A DNA stretch of 64,000 nt from a virus. Below, one piece after another: positions 7,103 through 13,473 of the stretch (position 1 is the stretch's first letter; every line of letters starts with the position of its first letter). A program made the position numbers and the translations under genes. The notes under the pieces were generated by a model. The model was not told the origin of the DNA, searched no databases, and saw nothing but the letters and a program-made list of their open reading frames with translations. The stretch is from the IMG/VR virus record IMGVR_UViG_3300025889_000076, positions 62,001-126,000 of that record, one strand, 5' to 3'.

Positions 7103-7130
7103 GGGGATGGCGGATTTACGCCATTCCCCT
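7103..7130. terminator. hairpin, copy 2 of the repeat flanking the HNH gene
   Basis: GGGGATGGCGG-ATTTA-CGCCATTCCCC, differing from the 6385 copy only in the loop and nearby bases. It directly precedes the tRNA-like element at 7133. Confidence 0.5.
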
Positions 7131-7132
7131 AT

Positions 7133-7208
7133 GCGAGAGTATATCCTCCATCTTATAAATGGTAGAAAGATTAATTGGTTCATGTGCGTTCGATTCGCAC
7201 CTCTCGCA
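7133..7208 (+). tRNA. tRNA-like element with UAU-type loop and no normal D arm
   Basis: GCGAGAG (7133-7139) pairs perfectly with CTCTCGC (7201-7207). A textbook T arm GTGCG-TTCGATT-CGCAC lies at 7184-7200. Total length is 76, exactly tRNA-like. Inside, CCAT-CTTATAA-ATGG forms an anticodon-like arm with TAT at 7154-7156 (Ile, AUA), but too close to the acceptor to leave room for a D arm. An unstructured AT-rich stretch follows it. It may be a D-arm-less or degenerate tRNA, or a tRNA mimic. The acceptor and T arm are clear; the identity is uncertain. Confidence 0.45.
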
Positions 7209-7246
7209 CTGACACTGAGTTTTTTCAAAAACTCTAAAGATAACGC

Positions 7247-7274
7247 TTGCAATGGTCGATAATTACAGTACAAT
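7247..7274 (+). promoter_or_regulatory. sigma70-type promoter of the TTGCAATGG family
   Basis: TTGCAA 7247-7252, TACAAT 7269-7274, 16-bp spacer, followed by GGTGACATAAAG. Confidence 0.7.
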
Positions 7275-7347
7275 GGTGACATAAAGCGATCAGCTTGACC
7301 TACAACCAGGCCATCATCTTGGCCGAATCAATCCTGGAGGCTTTGAA

Positions 7348-7635
7348 ATGAAAGACATTATGGTTGGCGGATTCTTTGTTCTTTTTATTATTGGGGCATT
7401 GTTTATTGGTGCAACTAATGTACCACTAGAGCAAGAACCACCAACAGAGCTTCAACAACTACAAACTGAGGTGCGGTCTTTACGCAACGACCTGAACCAG
7501 TTAATCCTTGCATTGCCCGAAGATCCGACCATCATTGTAGATGGTCAAGTGGTAGACGAACATTTTGACTGGAACGTGTTTCATAACGTGCCGGGGAAAA
7601 CAGATGATCAAAAAACCAGCGTTTTACCAGATTGA
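7348..7635 (+). CDS. small membrane-anchored coiled-coil protein
   Basis: A 95-aa protein with an N-terminal hydrophobic segment (residues about 5-22, VGGFFVLFIIGALFIGA). A short coiled coil (ELQQLQTEVRSLRNDLNQLI) and a polar tail follow. CCTGGAGGCT is the ribosome-binding site. Topology suggests a periplasmic-facing small protein. Function unknown. Its last 32 bases overlap the start of the next gene. Confidence 0.6.
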   Translation: MKDIMVGGFFVLFIIGALFIGATNVPLEQEPPTELQQLQTEVRSLRNDLNQLILALPEDPTIIVDGQVVDEHFDWNVFHNVPGKTDDQKTSVLPD

Positions 7636-8014
7636 CCAGTGGAACATGCTTTCACTACTGGAACCGTTTCAAAAGGTGGACGTATACCGGAACTTGACTT
7701 CTGGTCTGTGGAGTGTCAGGCAGAATGGGATTGTTATACTACACGCTGAGTGTATAGCAATTTACAACCCCGAATTTATCGTCAGTCAAAAAGGAAGGGC
7801 AAAGGTAATTCGGAAACAAAAGAAATACGTCCATGCTTATGTTCGGGGCTTTCCTACATTTTTATCTGGGAAAAGGACAAGGCCAGTTAATCCAACGGTT
7901 TTGACTTATAACCCCTACATTCACGAGAGTTTTGTGGACGAACAGGGGAATCCGGTATATAATGCTGGCATGTGTGTTTTAAGGCCGGATCATAAAGTTG
8001 AGGTAGTCAGATGA
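7604..8014 (+). CDS. conserved phage hypothetical protein
   Basis: A 136-aa protein with GLWSVRQNGIVILHAECI and the run QKGRAKVIRKQKKYVHAYVRG, a pattern I recall from many small phage proteins of unknown role. The frame opens at 7565, but ATG 7604 has GGGGAAAA upstream and yields the expected N-terminus MIKKPAFYQIDQ. It overlaps the previous gene by 32 bases and the next by 4 (ATGA). Confidence 0.6.
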   Translation: MIKKPAFYQIDQWNMLSLLEPFQKVDVYRNLTSGLWSVRQNGIVILHAECIAIYNPEFIVSQKGRAKVIRKQKKYVHAYVRGFPTFLSGKRTRPVNPTVLTYNPYIHESFVDEQGNPVYNAGMCVLRPDHKVEVVR

Positions 8015-8181
8015 ATGAATATTGGGTAATCATGAAGGCGGCAGGTATTCAACCCTCTTACGTGTATGGTCCATTCACATATCAAGAGGCCAGAAAAGAG
8101 TATGACCGGCGAACTGATCTGTACGAACAAAACAACCGGGAATTCACAATTCGATTGACAAAGACCGAAATTCTGGCGTAA
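8011..8181 (+). CDS. small hypothetical protein
   Basis: A 56-aa ORF, MNEYWVIMKAAGIQPSYVYG and onward, whose ATG overlaps the previous stop as ATGA. The pattern WVIMK...YGPFTYQEARKEYDRR resembles small phage proteins related to SPOR-like or tail-completion motifs only loosely. Function unknown. Confidence 0.5.
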   Translation: MNEYWVIMKAAGIQPSYVYGPFTYQEARKEYDRRTDLYEQNNREFTIRLTKTEILA

Positions 8182-8273
8182 GCCAGTTGGTATGAGAAAG
8201 CTCCTCATACTGTAAAGTGGTAAACGGTGAAGCACGGTCCACTATAATAAAACGGGGTTTCACCATACAATAT

Positions 8274-8416
8274 GGAGTAGGGGCCACTATTGATAACTGT
8301 GGCAGTCAGACCGCAATATCTGACCGGGTTTGCTTTCTTCTTTTCTAGGGAGATTTAAGCACAGAAGAGTAATTAACTTCTGAATACCCATGCGGGTTCA
8401 ATTCCCGCCTACTCCT
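8274..8416 (+). ncRNA. tRNA-like RNA with displaced acceptor strand
   Basis: GGAGTAG (8274-8280) is perfectly complementary to CTACTCC (8409-8415), which follows a standard T arm GCGGG-TTCAATT-CCCGC (8392-8408). The interior is about 110 nt, far longer than a tRNA. It folds as GCCAC/GTGGC, GTCAGA/TCTGAC, a GGGT/ACCC closing stem and CAGAAG/CTTCTG. It may be a tRNA carrying an insertion, a tRNA-mimic RNA or a decayed tRNA. The 8182-8273 stretch before it has only further inverted repeats and no gene. Confidence 0.35.
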
Positions 8417-8443
8417 GCCTTATTCTTTTACTAGGCCGCTACG

Positions 8444-8465
8444 GAGCAGCCGCTGGCGGCTGCTC
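8444..8465 (+). terminator. strong GC-rich hairpin, probable terminator
   Basis: Perfect 10-bp stem GAGCAGCCGC/GCGGCTGCTC with TG loop. The identical hairpin recurs at 10559-10580. The 8182-8638 interval has no supported gene. Confidence 0.5.
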
Positions 8466-8529
8466 TGATGCGTGTATTCCAGTGAACGTATGTCTTTCTG
8501 TTCTTTTTCGGTTTTCTCAAGGTTGGTGC

Positions 8530-8557
8530 TTGCAATGGACGATAACTATAGTATAAT
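8530..8557 (+). promoter_or_regulatory. sigma70-type promoter of the TTGCAATGG family
   Basis: TTGCAA 8530-8535 and TATAAT 8552-8557 with 16-bp spacer, embedded in a longer conserved context (GG.CGATAA before and GGTGACATAA after). Confidence 0.75.
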
Positions 8558-8638
8558 GGTGACATAAGAGACAACGGGAAAAAAAGCAGAATGGACATTA
8601 TGACTCAGCAAGCAATTCCATTTGGGGGATGATTCGGC

Positions 8639-8935
8639 ATGAAAAAATATCAACTACGCAATCAGTTAGACTCATCCAAAACTAGGATACGTGAACTGGA
8701 AGCTCAATTAGTTCATCAGCATCATTTTGCTGATGCTAACATCGACAAATGTTCTACTGAGAAATTGTTGGGTTCTGCTGTCATCCTGGAATTAACTGCT
8801 TTAGGTGGCAGAACTATTGTAGCACCTATTGCTATAAGTGACGGGCTATCTCTAGAGACAATTGAAGCATTGAAGGCCGACATATGCCGATCCTACAAGA
8901 ATCGTGTTGAGTTCAAACCAAAGGGGATGGAATGA
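8639..8935 (+). CDS. hypothetical protein with N-terminal coiled coil
   Basis: A 98-aa protein. Residues 1-25 are helical coiled coil (NQLDSSKTRIRELEAQLVHQ) and the rest is a small alpha/beta segment. ATG is preceded by GGGGGATG. A 10-codon ORF (8599-8631) in the leader could be a leader peptide. Overlaps the next gene by ATGA. Confidence 0.55.
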   Translation: MKKYQLRNQLDSSKTRIRELEAQLVHQHHFADANIDKCSTEKLLGSAVILELTALGGRTIVAPIAISDGLSLETIEALKADICRSYKNRVEFKPKGME

Positions 8936-9165
8936 GATCGAAGCCTGTTCCTCACCACACTTTTCCCGGTGGGTATCCAATGTTCTACTACGTGAAGTCA
9001 GATGATGGTCACCTACACAGTTGCCCATCATGTGTCAATCAGAATCGTGTGGGTAGGAATGTGACGAAAGTTGAAGGTCACATTAACTATGAGGACGACA
9101 GTCTAACTTGTGATGTTTGTGAAAAGCGGATAGAATCCGCCTATGGGAGGGAGAATGAAAACTGA
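8932..9165 (+). CDS. small zinc-ribbon-like protein
   Basis: A 77-aa protein with two CxxC pairs, CPSC (about residues 31-34) and CDVC (about 60-63), and several His residues. This is a probable zinc-binding ribbon of a type frequent in phage early regions. Start overlaps the preceding stop by ATGA. Role unknown; nucleic-acid binding is a reasonable guess. Confidence 0.6.
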   Translation: MRSKPVPHHTFPGGYPMFYYVKSDDGHLHSCPSCVNQNRVGRNVTKVEGHINYEDDSLTCDVCEKRIESAYGRENEN

Positions 9166-9376
9166 AGTTTGGTATCAATGGAAAGAATTGATCGAAGGGC
9201 GATTGGTTGATGCCGAGTCTAATCCAATGCATAGCGAGACTCCTATAGGCGATTTTCTATTTGATTCACCGGAAGATGCGAGGGATTACCTTGACGAATC
9301 CTTTGAAGACGAAGTCAAACCGGACTGGATTCTTGTTCGCACAACTTATGATCCCATAGGGGGTTACAATGGCTAA
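9155..9376 (+). CDS. small acidic hypothetical protein
   Basis: A 73-aa acidic protein, MKTEVWYQWKELIEGRLVDA and onward, with a DSPEDARDYLDESFEDE helix. ATG 9155 is chosen over the in-frame 9143 because GGGAGGG lies just upstream. Overlaps the previous gene by 11 bases. Confidence 0.55.
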   Translation: MKTEVWYQWKELIEGRLVDAESNPMHSETPIGDFLFDSPEDARDYLDESFEDEVKPDWILVRTTYDPIGGYNG

Positions 9377-9419
9377 TAAAAAGAAAAGGCAGGTTTTTAA
9401 CTAAAATCGCCAAAATACC

Positions 9420-9447
9420 TTGAAATCTCTCTGAGACATGGTACAAT
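9420..9447 (+). promoter_or_regulatory. sigma70-type promoter driving a gene-free stretch
   Basis: TTGAAA 9420-9425 and TACAAT 9442-9447, 16-bp spacer. No credible ORF follows for over 480 bases, so its product is probably RNA. Confidence 0.55.
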
Positions 9448-9744
9448 TGACACAGCGGTGATCTAGTGATGACGATTACAATATGATCACCAATGTTGGC
9501 TTGACCGCCAGTGTTTGACCGGCAACACAAAAAGTCCGTCTGAGATGTTTCCCAGTTCTTTAAGCTAGACGTTAAACGATAGAATGTGGCGTAGAATGTT
9601 ATAATAGTGTTCACCAGGTTCTGAATCTTTTACAACGTCAGAGAAAGATAAATGATCCGGCGTGTCAACGAAAGTTGTTAAATTGTTCCACTGCGGTGAG
9701 TTCAAACACGTAATCTATCAGTTTTGGTCGTTTACTGAGGTAAC
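9448..9744 (+). ncRNA. possible structured non-coding transcript
   Basis: A gene-free stretch downstream of the promoter at 9420. It holds a clear inverted repeat GGTGATC/GATCACC at 9457-9491 and short GGC/GCC and ACCGGC elements. A second TATAAT (9600-9605) lacks a good -35. Function and exact ends are not visible. Confidence 0.3.
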
Positions 9745-9876
9745 AACTAAACGGCCACAGGGGATTTGGTGTATTTGGTAACACGCCGCTATTTAAGCGA
9801 GGCACATCGGTTCGATTCCGATTTTAGTTTGGAACGCCTGAAATTGAGAAGTGAGGTTCGAATCCTTACAATCCCA
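9745..9876 (+). ncRNA. two interleaved tRNA-like elements
   Basis: Element A: AACTAAA (9745-9751) pairs with TTTAGTT (9823-9829) after T arm ATCGG-TTCGATT-CCGAT (9806-9822). Element B: GGGATT (9761-9766) pairs with AATCCC (9870-9875) after T arm TGAGG-TTCGAAT-CCTTA (9852-9868). Between them lies a good D arm GTGT-ATTTGGTA-ACAC (9769-9784), then a poorly paired anticodon-like arm around ATTTAAG. The 5' ends of both precede the shared body and both 3' ends follow it. This may be a recombined or decayed tRNA pair. It is not a normal tRNA gene. Confidence 0.35.
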
Positions 9877-9895
9877 TTTGGTATCCTGATTTTGC

Positions 9896-9923
9896 TTGAC
9901 TGTTCGTGTCAACGTGGTACAAT
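9896..9923 (+). promoter_or_regulatory. sigma70-type promoter
   Basis: TTGACT 9896-9901 and TACAAT 9918-9923 with 16-bp spacer. Drives the SH3-barrel gene at 9988. Confidence 0.7.
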
Positions 9924-9987
9924 TCGCATATGAAAAACGTGCTCATCACAGCACTGATTTTGGGCTTCCTTTTGGAGTGGTTTAGAG

Positions 9988-10263
9988 ATGAAGATTAGCA
10001 GAGCAAAAGCGTTAAAACTTATTAAGGCTTCTAACGGGAAGACTTTTGGAGTTGGTTTCATTAAAAAGAACGGGGAGCAAAGGAATATGAATGCCCGTCT
10101 GGGTGTTAAAAAGGGAGTTATTGGTGTGGGGATGAAATACGATCCATCAGAACATGATTTGATCACCGCTTTCGATATGAAGAAAGACGGTTTTCGTATG
10201 ATCAACCTTAACACTCTTTTCAGACTTTCAACCAAAAAGAAAACTTACGAAATCGTAGATTAG
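9988..10263 (+). CDS. SH3 beta-barrel fold-containing phage protein
   Basis: A 91-aa basic protein. The sequence FIKKNGEQRNMNARLGVKKG, then DPSEHDLITAFDMKKDGFRMINL, matches the widespread small phage family annotated as SH3 beta-barrel fold-containing protein. These are usually early genes of unknown role, possibly nucleic-acid binding. TTTTGGAG is the ribosome-binding site. Confidence 0.75.
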   Translation: MKISRAKALKLIKASNGKTFGVGFIKKNGEQRNMNARLGVKKGVIGVGMKYDPSEHDLITAFDMKKDGFRMINLNTLFRLSTKKKTYEIVD

Positions 10264-10268
10264 GGGGG

Positions 10269-10493
10269 ATGGTGGAAGAAGAACTTGAAGAAATCAGAGA
10301 AAGAATAAAAAGGCAGCACCTTAACTATCTATGGCAAGAAGATCACATGATGGAAATCATCATGCAAATTTGTCGAGAACAGGATGATGATCGAGAAGCT
10401 GTTAAAAATGTTATCAAGTCTACTATCTCTTTGGCATATTCGACAGGAGCCGCTGACGCCACTGAGATGACTATTGAATTACTCAATAAATAG
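10269..10493 (+). CDS. small acidic helical protein
   Basis: A 74-aa protein with an N-terminal charged helix (EEELEEIRERIKRQ). It starts 5 bases after the previous stop with GGGGGG just upstream, and is followed by a classic terminator. Function unknown. Confidence 0.55.
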   Translation: MVEEELEEIRERIKRQHLNYLWQEDHMMEIIMQICREQDDDREAVKNVIKSTISLAYSTGAADATEMTIELLNK

Positions 10494-10503
10494 GATCAGA
10501 TTG

Positions 10504-10539
10504 AAGCCTCAGATTGCATCAGTAATCTGGGGCTTTTTT
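10504..10539 (+). terminator. rho-independent terminator
   Basis: Stem AAGCCTCAGATT / AATCTGGGGCTT with 8-nt loop and a run of T residues. Confidence 0.85.
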
Positions 10540-10558
10540 GTATTCATAGGGTGCAACA

Positions 10559-10580
10559 GAGCAGCCGCTGGCGGCTGCTC
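10559..10580 (+). terminator. GC-rich hairpin identical to 8444-8465
   Basis: GAGCAGCCGC-TG-GCGGCTGCTC, an exact copy of the hairpin at 8444. It directly follows a T-tailed terminator, so it may serve RNA stability or processing rather than termination. Confidence 0.45.
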
Positions 10581-10641
10581 GTTTGTGTATCTGCCTATAC
10601 GGGTGAATTCGGCTATTTTTCACTTTTTAGACTTAAGACTA

Positions 10642-10669
10642 TTGCAATCAACTGTCGATATATTATAAT
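10642..10669 (+). promoter_or_regulatory. sigma70-type promoter of the TTGCAATGG family
   Basis: TTGCAA 10642-10647 and TATAAT 10664-10669, spacer 16, with CGATA in the spacer and GGGACAT after the -10. Confidence 0.75.
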
Positions 10670-10715
10670 AGGGACATGAAGGGGAGAGAACGAAACACTA
10701 AACGGGGGAGAGAGA

Positions 10716-10901
10716 ATGAAGTTTAGAGTGACAATGAAGAATCCTGATTGTGTGTCGCAGGCTATCGACGACGCCATTGCTGATGATCCTCATCAGGAAG
10801 ACGATATCAGATCAGCTATCTCTAGGTGGTTCAAATACGAGGATTATTTGGAAGTAGAGATTGACACTTCTGTCGGAACTTGCGTGGTGATCAAACCATG
10901 A
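10716..10901 (+). CDS. small conserved phage protein
   Basis: A 61-aa protein, MKFRVTMKNPDCVSQAIDDA and onward, with WFKYEDYLEVEID near the end. I recall this pattern as a frequent uncharacterised small phage protein. CGGGGGAGAGA is a strong ribosome-binding site. It overlaps the next gene by ATGA. Confidence 0.6.
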   Translation: MKFRVTMKNPDCVSQAIDDAIADDPHQEDDIRSAISRWFKYEDYLEVEIDTSVGTCVVIKP

Positions 10902-11065
10902 ACAATCAAAGAGCTATACTTGAACAGTTGCGGGATGCGTTAGCGATTGTGTCTGAAGCGTATATCGAATGTCCACATTGTGTTTGTGGGCCGGTATTGC
11001 AAGCCAAACAGAGTCTTGAGGATGCTGTCCATAGACTAGAAAAAAACATTGAAAGTTCAAACTAG
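10898..11065 (+). CDS. small hypothetical protein with CxxC
   Basis: A 55-aa helical protein with ECPHCVC. The start is set at 10898 because its ATG overlaps the stop of the previous gene (ATGA). Function unknown. Confidence 0.5.
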   Translation: MNNQRAILEQLRDALAIVSEAYIECPHCVCGPVLQAKQSLEDAVHRLEKNIESSN

Positions 11066-11098
11066 TAAAAAGGAAGGCAGATTAACGCAAGAAAACAC

Positions 11099-11126
11099 TT
11101 GACACGGCCAGTAACTAAGTTATAAT
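11099..11126 (+). promoter_or_regulatory. consensus sigma70-type promoter
   Basis: TTGACA 11099-11104 and TATAAT 11121-11126 with 16-bp spacer, the best match to consensus in the window. Drives the Gp88-family gene. Confidence 0.8.
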
Positions 11127-11155
11127 ACGGAAGTCAACTCACACGGGGGAAAACG

Positions 11156-11899
11156 ATGATTACATTTTCAGAAGCGAACAGTAAACTCAAAAAATTGCAA
11201 GCCGTTACTGGTCGAACTGTTTTCAGCTTCGACCTATTGTCGGGGCACACTTGTCCCGGTGCGAAGGATTGTTTCACCAAAGTTGTTTATGATTGGCTGA
11301 CAGATACTTATTCGCTGTTCGATGGTCCTGATCAGGAGTTTCGTTGTTACGCTGCAAGCCAAGAGCAACAATATACAGGCGTTTACAATAAGCGTCTCGA
11401 AAACTGGACTATCCTGGAAAGAATGTCCAGTCCGAACATAATGGCAGCAGCTATTGAAGCTGCTATGCCTAGTCACGCGGCGACTATTCGGATTCATTCA
11501 GGCGGCGACTTCTTTAGTATGTCTTATTTCAAGGCATGGATACTTGTTGCCAAACGCAACCCGCTAAAAAGATTCTATGCGTACACTAAGTTTCTGCCAG
11601 CATGGGTTAAATTTATGGGGATTATTCCCGCAAATTTAATTCTGACGGCATCGCGTGGTGGGCGTTATGATCATCTGATCGACAAACACGGTCTGAGAGA
11701 AGCTAAGGTGATCTATGACGAGTCTGAGGCTAACGGTCTGGCGATTGATGTTGACGATTCTATTGCCGCCGATCCTGATCGGAGAAATGAGGATTTCTGT
11801 CTGCTGATCCACGGACAAGGGCAAGCGGGTTCTGATCAGGCAAAGATTCACAGTGAACTAACACGGGCAAAACGAAACGCCAAACTAATCTCTAACTAG
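11156..11899 (+). CDS. Gp88-family phage protein
   Basis: A 247-aa protein matching the mycobacteriophage gene-product-88 type: FSFDLLSGHTCPGAKDC near the N-terminus, then C.AAS, IRIHSGGDFFSMSYFKAW and FYAYTK. The conserved Cys/His pattern (CPGA..C, RIHSGGDF) suggests a metal or cofactor site. The biochemical role is not established. It has the strongest promoter of the region and CGGGGGAAAACG before ATG. Confidence 0.7.
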   Translation: MITFSEANSKLKKLQAVTGRTVFSFDLLSGHTCPGAKDCFTKVVYDWLTDTYSLFDGPDQEFRCYAASQEQQYTGVYNKRLENWTILERMSSPNIMAAAIEAAMPSHAATIRIHSGGDFFSMSYFKAWILVAKRNPLKRFYAYTKFLPAWVKFMGIIPANLILTASRGGRYDHLIDKHGLREAKVIYDESEANGLAIDVDDSIAADPDRRNEDFCLLIHGQGQAGSDQAKIHSELTRAKRNAKLISN

Positions 11900-11912
11900 G
11901 GGGACCAAACCT

Positions 11913-12215
11913 GTGACTATTGAAGAACAAATTGCTGTAATGGACGCTTTCCGTAATGGGTTTTGTATTGATTCCCGCCTAAAATCCCCGCCGGGAGTTG
12001 TAAAGTCTTGCTGGTGCTGTAATGAGAGTCCGGGTTGGGATTGGGTTAACTATGAATATCGGGTTCGACCTGTGCCAAAAATTACTCGTCAAAATTTAAT
12101 TGACGATATAATCACGGTGTGCCGCAATGCGGAGAATCGTATGTTAGCGGCGAACCACCGTCATGTTACTGGTAGCCAAGTTTTCTGGGATGAAGACGAA
12201 TTCTCAGAAAACTAG
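11913..12215 (+). CDS. hypothetical protein with WDWVNYEYRVRP motif
   Basis: A 100-aa protein beginning at GTG 11913. The W-D-W..Y.YR..P motif after a Cys-rich patch (CWCC) is frequent in small phage proteins of unknown function. It follows the Gp88-family gene by 13 bases and is probably cotranscribed. Confidence 0.55.
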   Translation: MTIEEQIAVMDAFRNGFCIDSRLKSPPGVVKSCWCCNESPGWDWVNYEYRVRPVPKITRQNLIDDIITVCRNAENRMLAANHRHVTGSQVFWDEDEFSEN

Positions 12216-12225
12216 AAGAAACGAC

Positions 12226-12253
12226 TTGCATTAGCTTTAGCTTATGCTATAAT
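12226..12253 (+). promoter_or_regulatory. sigma70-type promoter
   Basis: TTGCAT 12226-12231 and TATAAT 12248-12253 with 16-bp spacer. Confidence 0.7.
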
Positions 12254-12329
12254 TTGGAAAAGACCAGGCATGTGACCTGGCAACATTTTGACCGGGAACA
12301 AAGTTCCCCTTTTTGAAAAGAGGTTTGCT

Positions 12330-12641
12330 ATGGAAGACACGACTTTTGTGGAAATGTGGATTGACACTCACGCTGAAGGTGGCACCATCAATGACATGGT
12401 TAAAAACTATCGTCAGGCGGTGCCGGAATGTACCGCGAGCGATGCAAGTCTGAAGACTGCACTCTCGACCCGAGCTACTAAAATCAGGGCAGAACTGATT
12501 GCTCTGGGAAAAACTGAAGATGAAGTCACGAAACTCTTCCCAAAGTTCCCGCGAGCCACCAAAACCAAGCAGAATCTCCAGTCTGCTGTTGCCCGTATCC
12601 TTGAAATGGCAGGAGAAAAAGCTGAACCGGAAGGAGAATGA
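12330..12641 (+). CDS. small helical protein, possible DNA-binding
   Basis: A 103-aa helical protein: TINDMVKNYRQAV, then SLKTALSTRATKIRAELIA, and a FPKFPRATKTKQN basic stretch. ATG 12330 has AAAGAGG upstream, so it is preferred over the longer frame from 12288. The overall pattern (helix-turn-helix-like N half, basic C half) would fit a nucleic-acid-binding protein. No family is recognised. Confidence 0.55.
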   Translation: MEDTTFVEMWIDTHAEGGTINDMVKNYRQAVPECTASDASLKTALSTRATKIRAELIALGKTEDEVTKLFPKFPRATKTKQNLQSAVARILEMAGEKAEPEGE

Positions 12642-12703
12642 AAACACTCCTGATCATTGGATTTTGTGTAGGATTCATGCTATCCTTCGTGTCTGATGAG
12701 TAG
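12638..12703 (+). CDS. possible small membrane peptide
   Basis: A 21-aa ORF overlapping the preceding stop by ATGA, with GGAG just upstream. It is almost wholly hydrophobic (LLIIGFCVGFMLSFV). Followed at once by a terminator. Support is translational coupling and hydrophobicity only. Confidence 0.35.
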   Translation: MKTLLIIGFCVGFMLSFVSDE

Positions 12704-12707
12704 TTCA

Positions 12708-12729
12708 AGTGGGGGAGAAATCCCCCACT
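12708..12729 (+). terminator. strong hairpin, probable terminator
   Basis: Perfect AGTGGGGGA-GAAA-TCCCCCACT stem-loop right after the membrane peptide and 4 bases before the tRNA. It could also mark the tRNA 5' processing site. Confidence 0.55.
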
Positions 12730-12733
12730 ATTT

Positions 12734-12817
12734 GCGGGCGTGATGTAATTGGCAGCCATATTCCGCTTAAACCGGAATGGGAACAATCCCGTGCAGGTTC
12801 GAATCCTGTCGCCCGTA
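12734..12817 (+). tRNA. tRNA-Leu(UAA)
   Basis: An 84-nt class II tRNA. Acceptor GCGGGCG/CGCCCGT (first pair G-U), T arm GCAGG-TTCGAAT-CCTGT, and D-loop with TTGG. Anticodon stem TTCCG/CGGAA has loop CTTAAAC and anticodon TAA at 12768-12770. A variable arm GGGA-ACAA-TCCC is present. The long variable arm and anticodon agree on leucine (UUA codons), useful for the AT-rich right part of the genome. No CCA is encoded. No intron is present in the anticodon loop. Confidence 0.88.
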
Positions 12818-12869
12818 TTATAGTTGAAAACCTGGTAAAAAGACAAGGCCAAATAGGGGGAATCTTCTT

Positions 12870-13130
12870 ATGAGGATTATTGAAGCCAGCTTATGTTTGA
12901 GATTTTACCGATCAAACGGCTGGACGCGAGAAGCCGTTCGGGAACTGTTATCCGATGATAAACGTCTGTCGCGAGTATGTCCAAGGTATTTTGACGACCG
13001 TGACAGAGTTGGGGTAGAAGATGATCTGCCCCATGATGATTGTGATTACTTCGCAGTCTATGATTGTGGAGATCCATTCTCAAAGGATGCAATCGCGAAA
13101 CATGAACTGATACCGTTCATGCTGGGCTGA
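12870..13130 (+). CDS. small acidic hypothetical protein
   Basis: An 86-aa protein with a basic helical N half (LCLRFYRSNGWTREAVRELL) and an Asp-rich C half (VEDDLPHDDCDYFAVYD). GGGGGAA lies upstream of ATG. Function unknown. Confidence 0.55.
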   Translation: MRIIEASLCLRFYRSNGWTREAVRELLSDDKRLSRVCPRYFDDRDRVGVEDDLPHDDCDYFAVYDCGDPFSKDAIAKHELIPFMLG

Positions 13131-13146
13131 GGCTGATTCTTCCAAA

Positions 13147-13177
13147 GGCAAGAGGGGTTGTATTACCCCTTCTTGCC
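13147..13177 (+). terminator. probable terminator hairpin
   Basis: GGCAAGAGGGGT / ACCCCTTCTTGCC stem, followed at 13183-13199 by a second perfect hairpin CCGCAGC-GTA-GCTGCGG and then a T run (CTTTTTT). Confidence 0.6.
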
Positions 13178-13199
13178 CGCTTCCGCAGCGTAGCTGCGG

Positions 13200-13473
13200 G
13201 TAATTGACCGTCTTTTTTCGTCGCTAGGGCACGGGATAAAATGCAAATACATGGTAATGTACCTTGCTTTAAATTAGATTTTATATTCAATCTTTGGTTT
13301 AGTAACCAGATCTCTCTAGCTCTTAAGTATAGATTACAAACTCTTGCCCAAACTGGCATTGCAGAAGTATCTGTTAATATAAAGAAAGCTTATATTGAAT
13401 CGCCTGTATAAGCTTGCTCCCCGCCATAAGTGGCGGATTAAACACATCTTTCCTTTGCCAAGGTACGTGATTA
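13200..13473. other. AT-rich stretch without a supported gene
   Basis: The composition turns abruptly AT-rich compared with both flanks. I see only short inverted repeats (AAGCTTATATTGA nearby TATAAGCTT at about 13387-13414; CCGCC/GGCGG at 13422-13435) and no promoter. It may be the 5' part of an inserted element that carries the two ORFs at 13474 and 13652. Confidence 0.35.

Noticed and set aside
9786-9802. Ochre suppressor tRNA (UUA anticodon reading)
   Set aside because: The ATTTAAG loop would give anticodon UUA, but two of five stem pairs fail and the acceptor strands are displaced. The evidence does not support a functional suppressor.
9930-9998. 22-aa hydrophobic ORF starting right after the promoter at 9896
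   Set aside because: Its ATG is at the expected transcription start, so it would be leaderless, and it overlaps the better-supported gene at 9988.
12734-12817. Group I intron in tRNA-Leu(UAA), as in cyanobacteria
   Set aside because: The anticodon loop CTTAAAC is uninterrupted and the gene folds completely in 84 nt.
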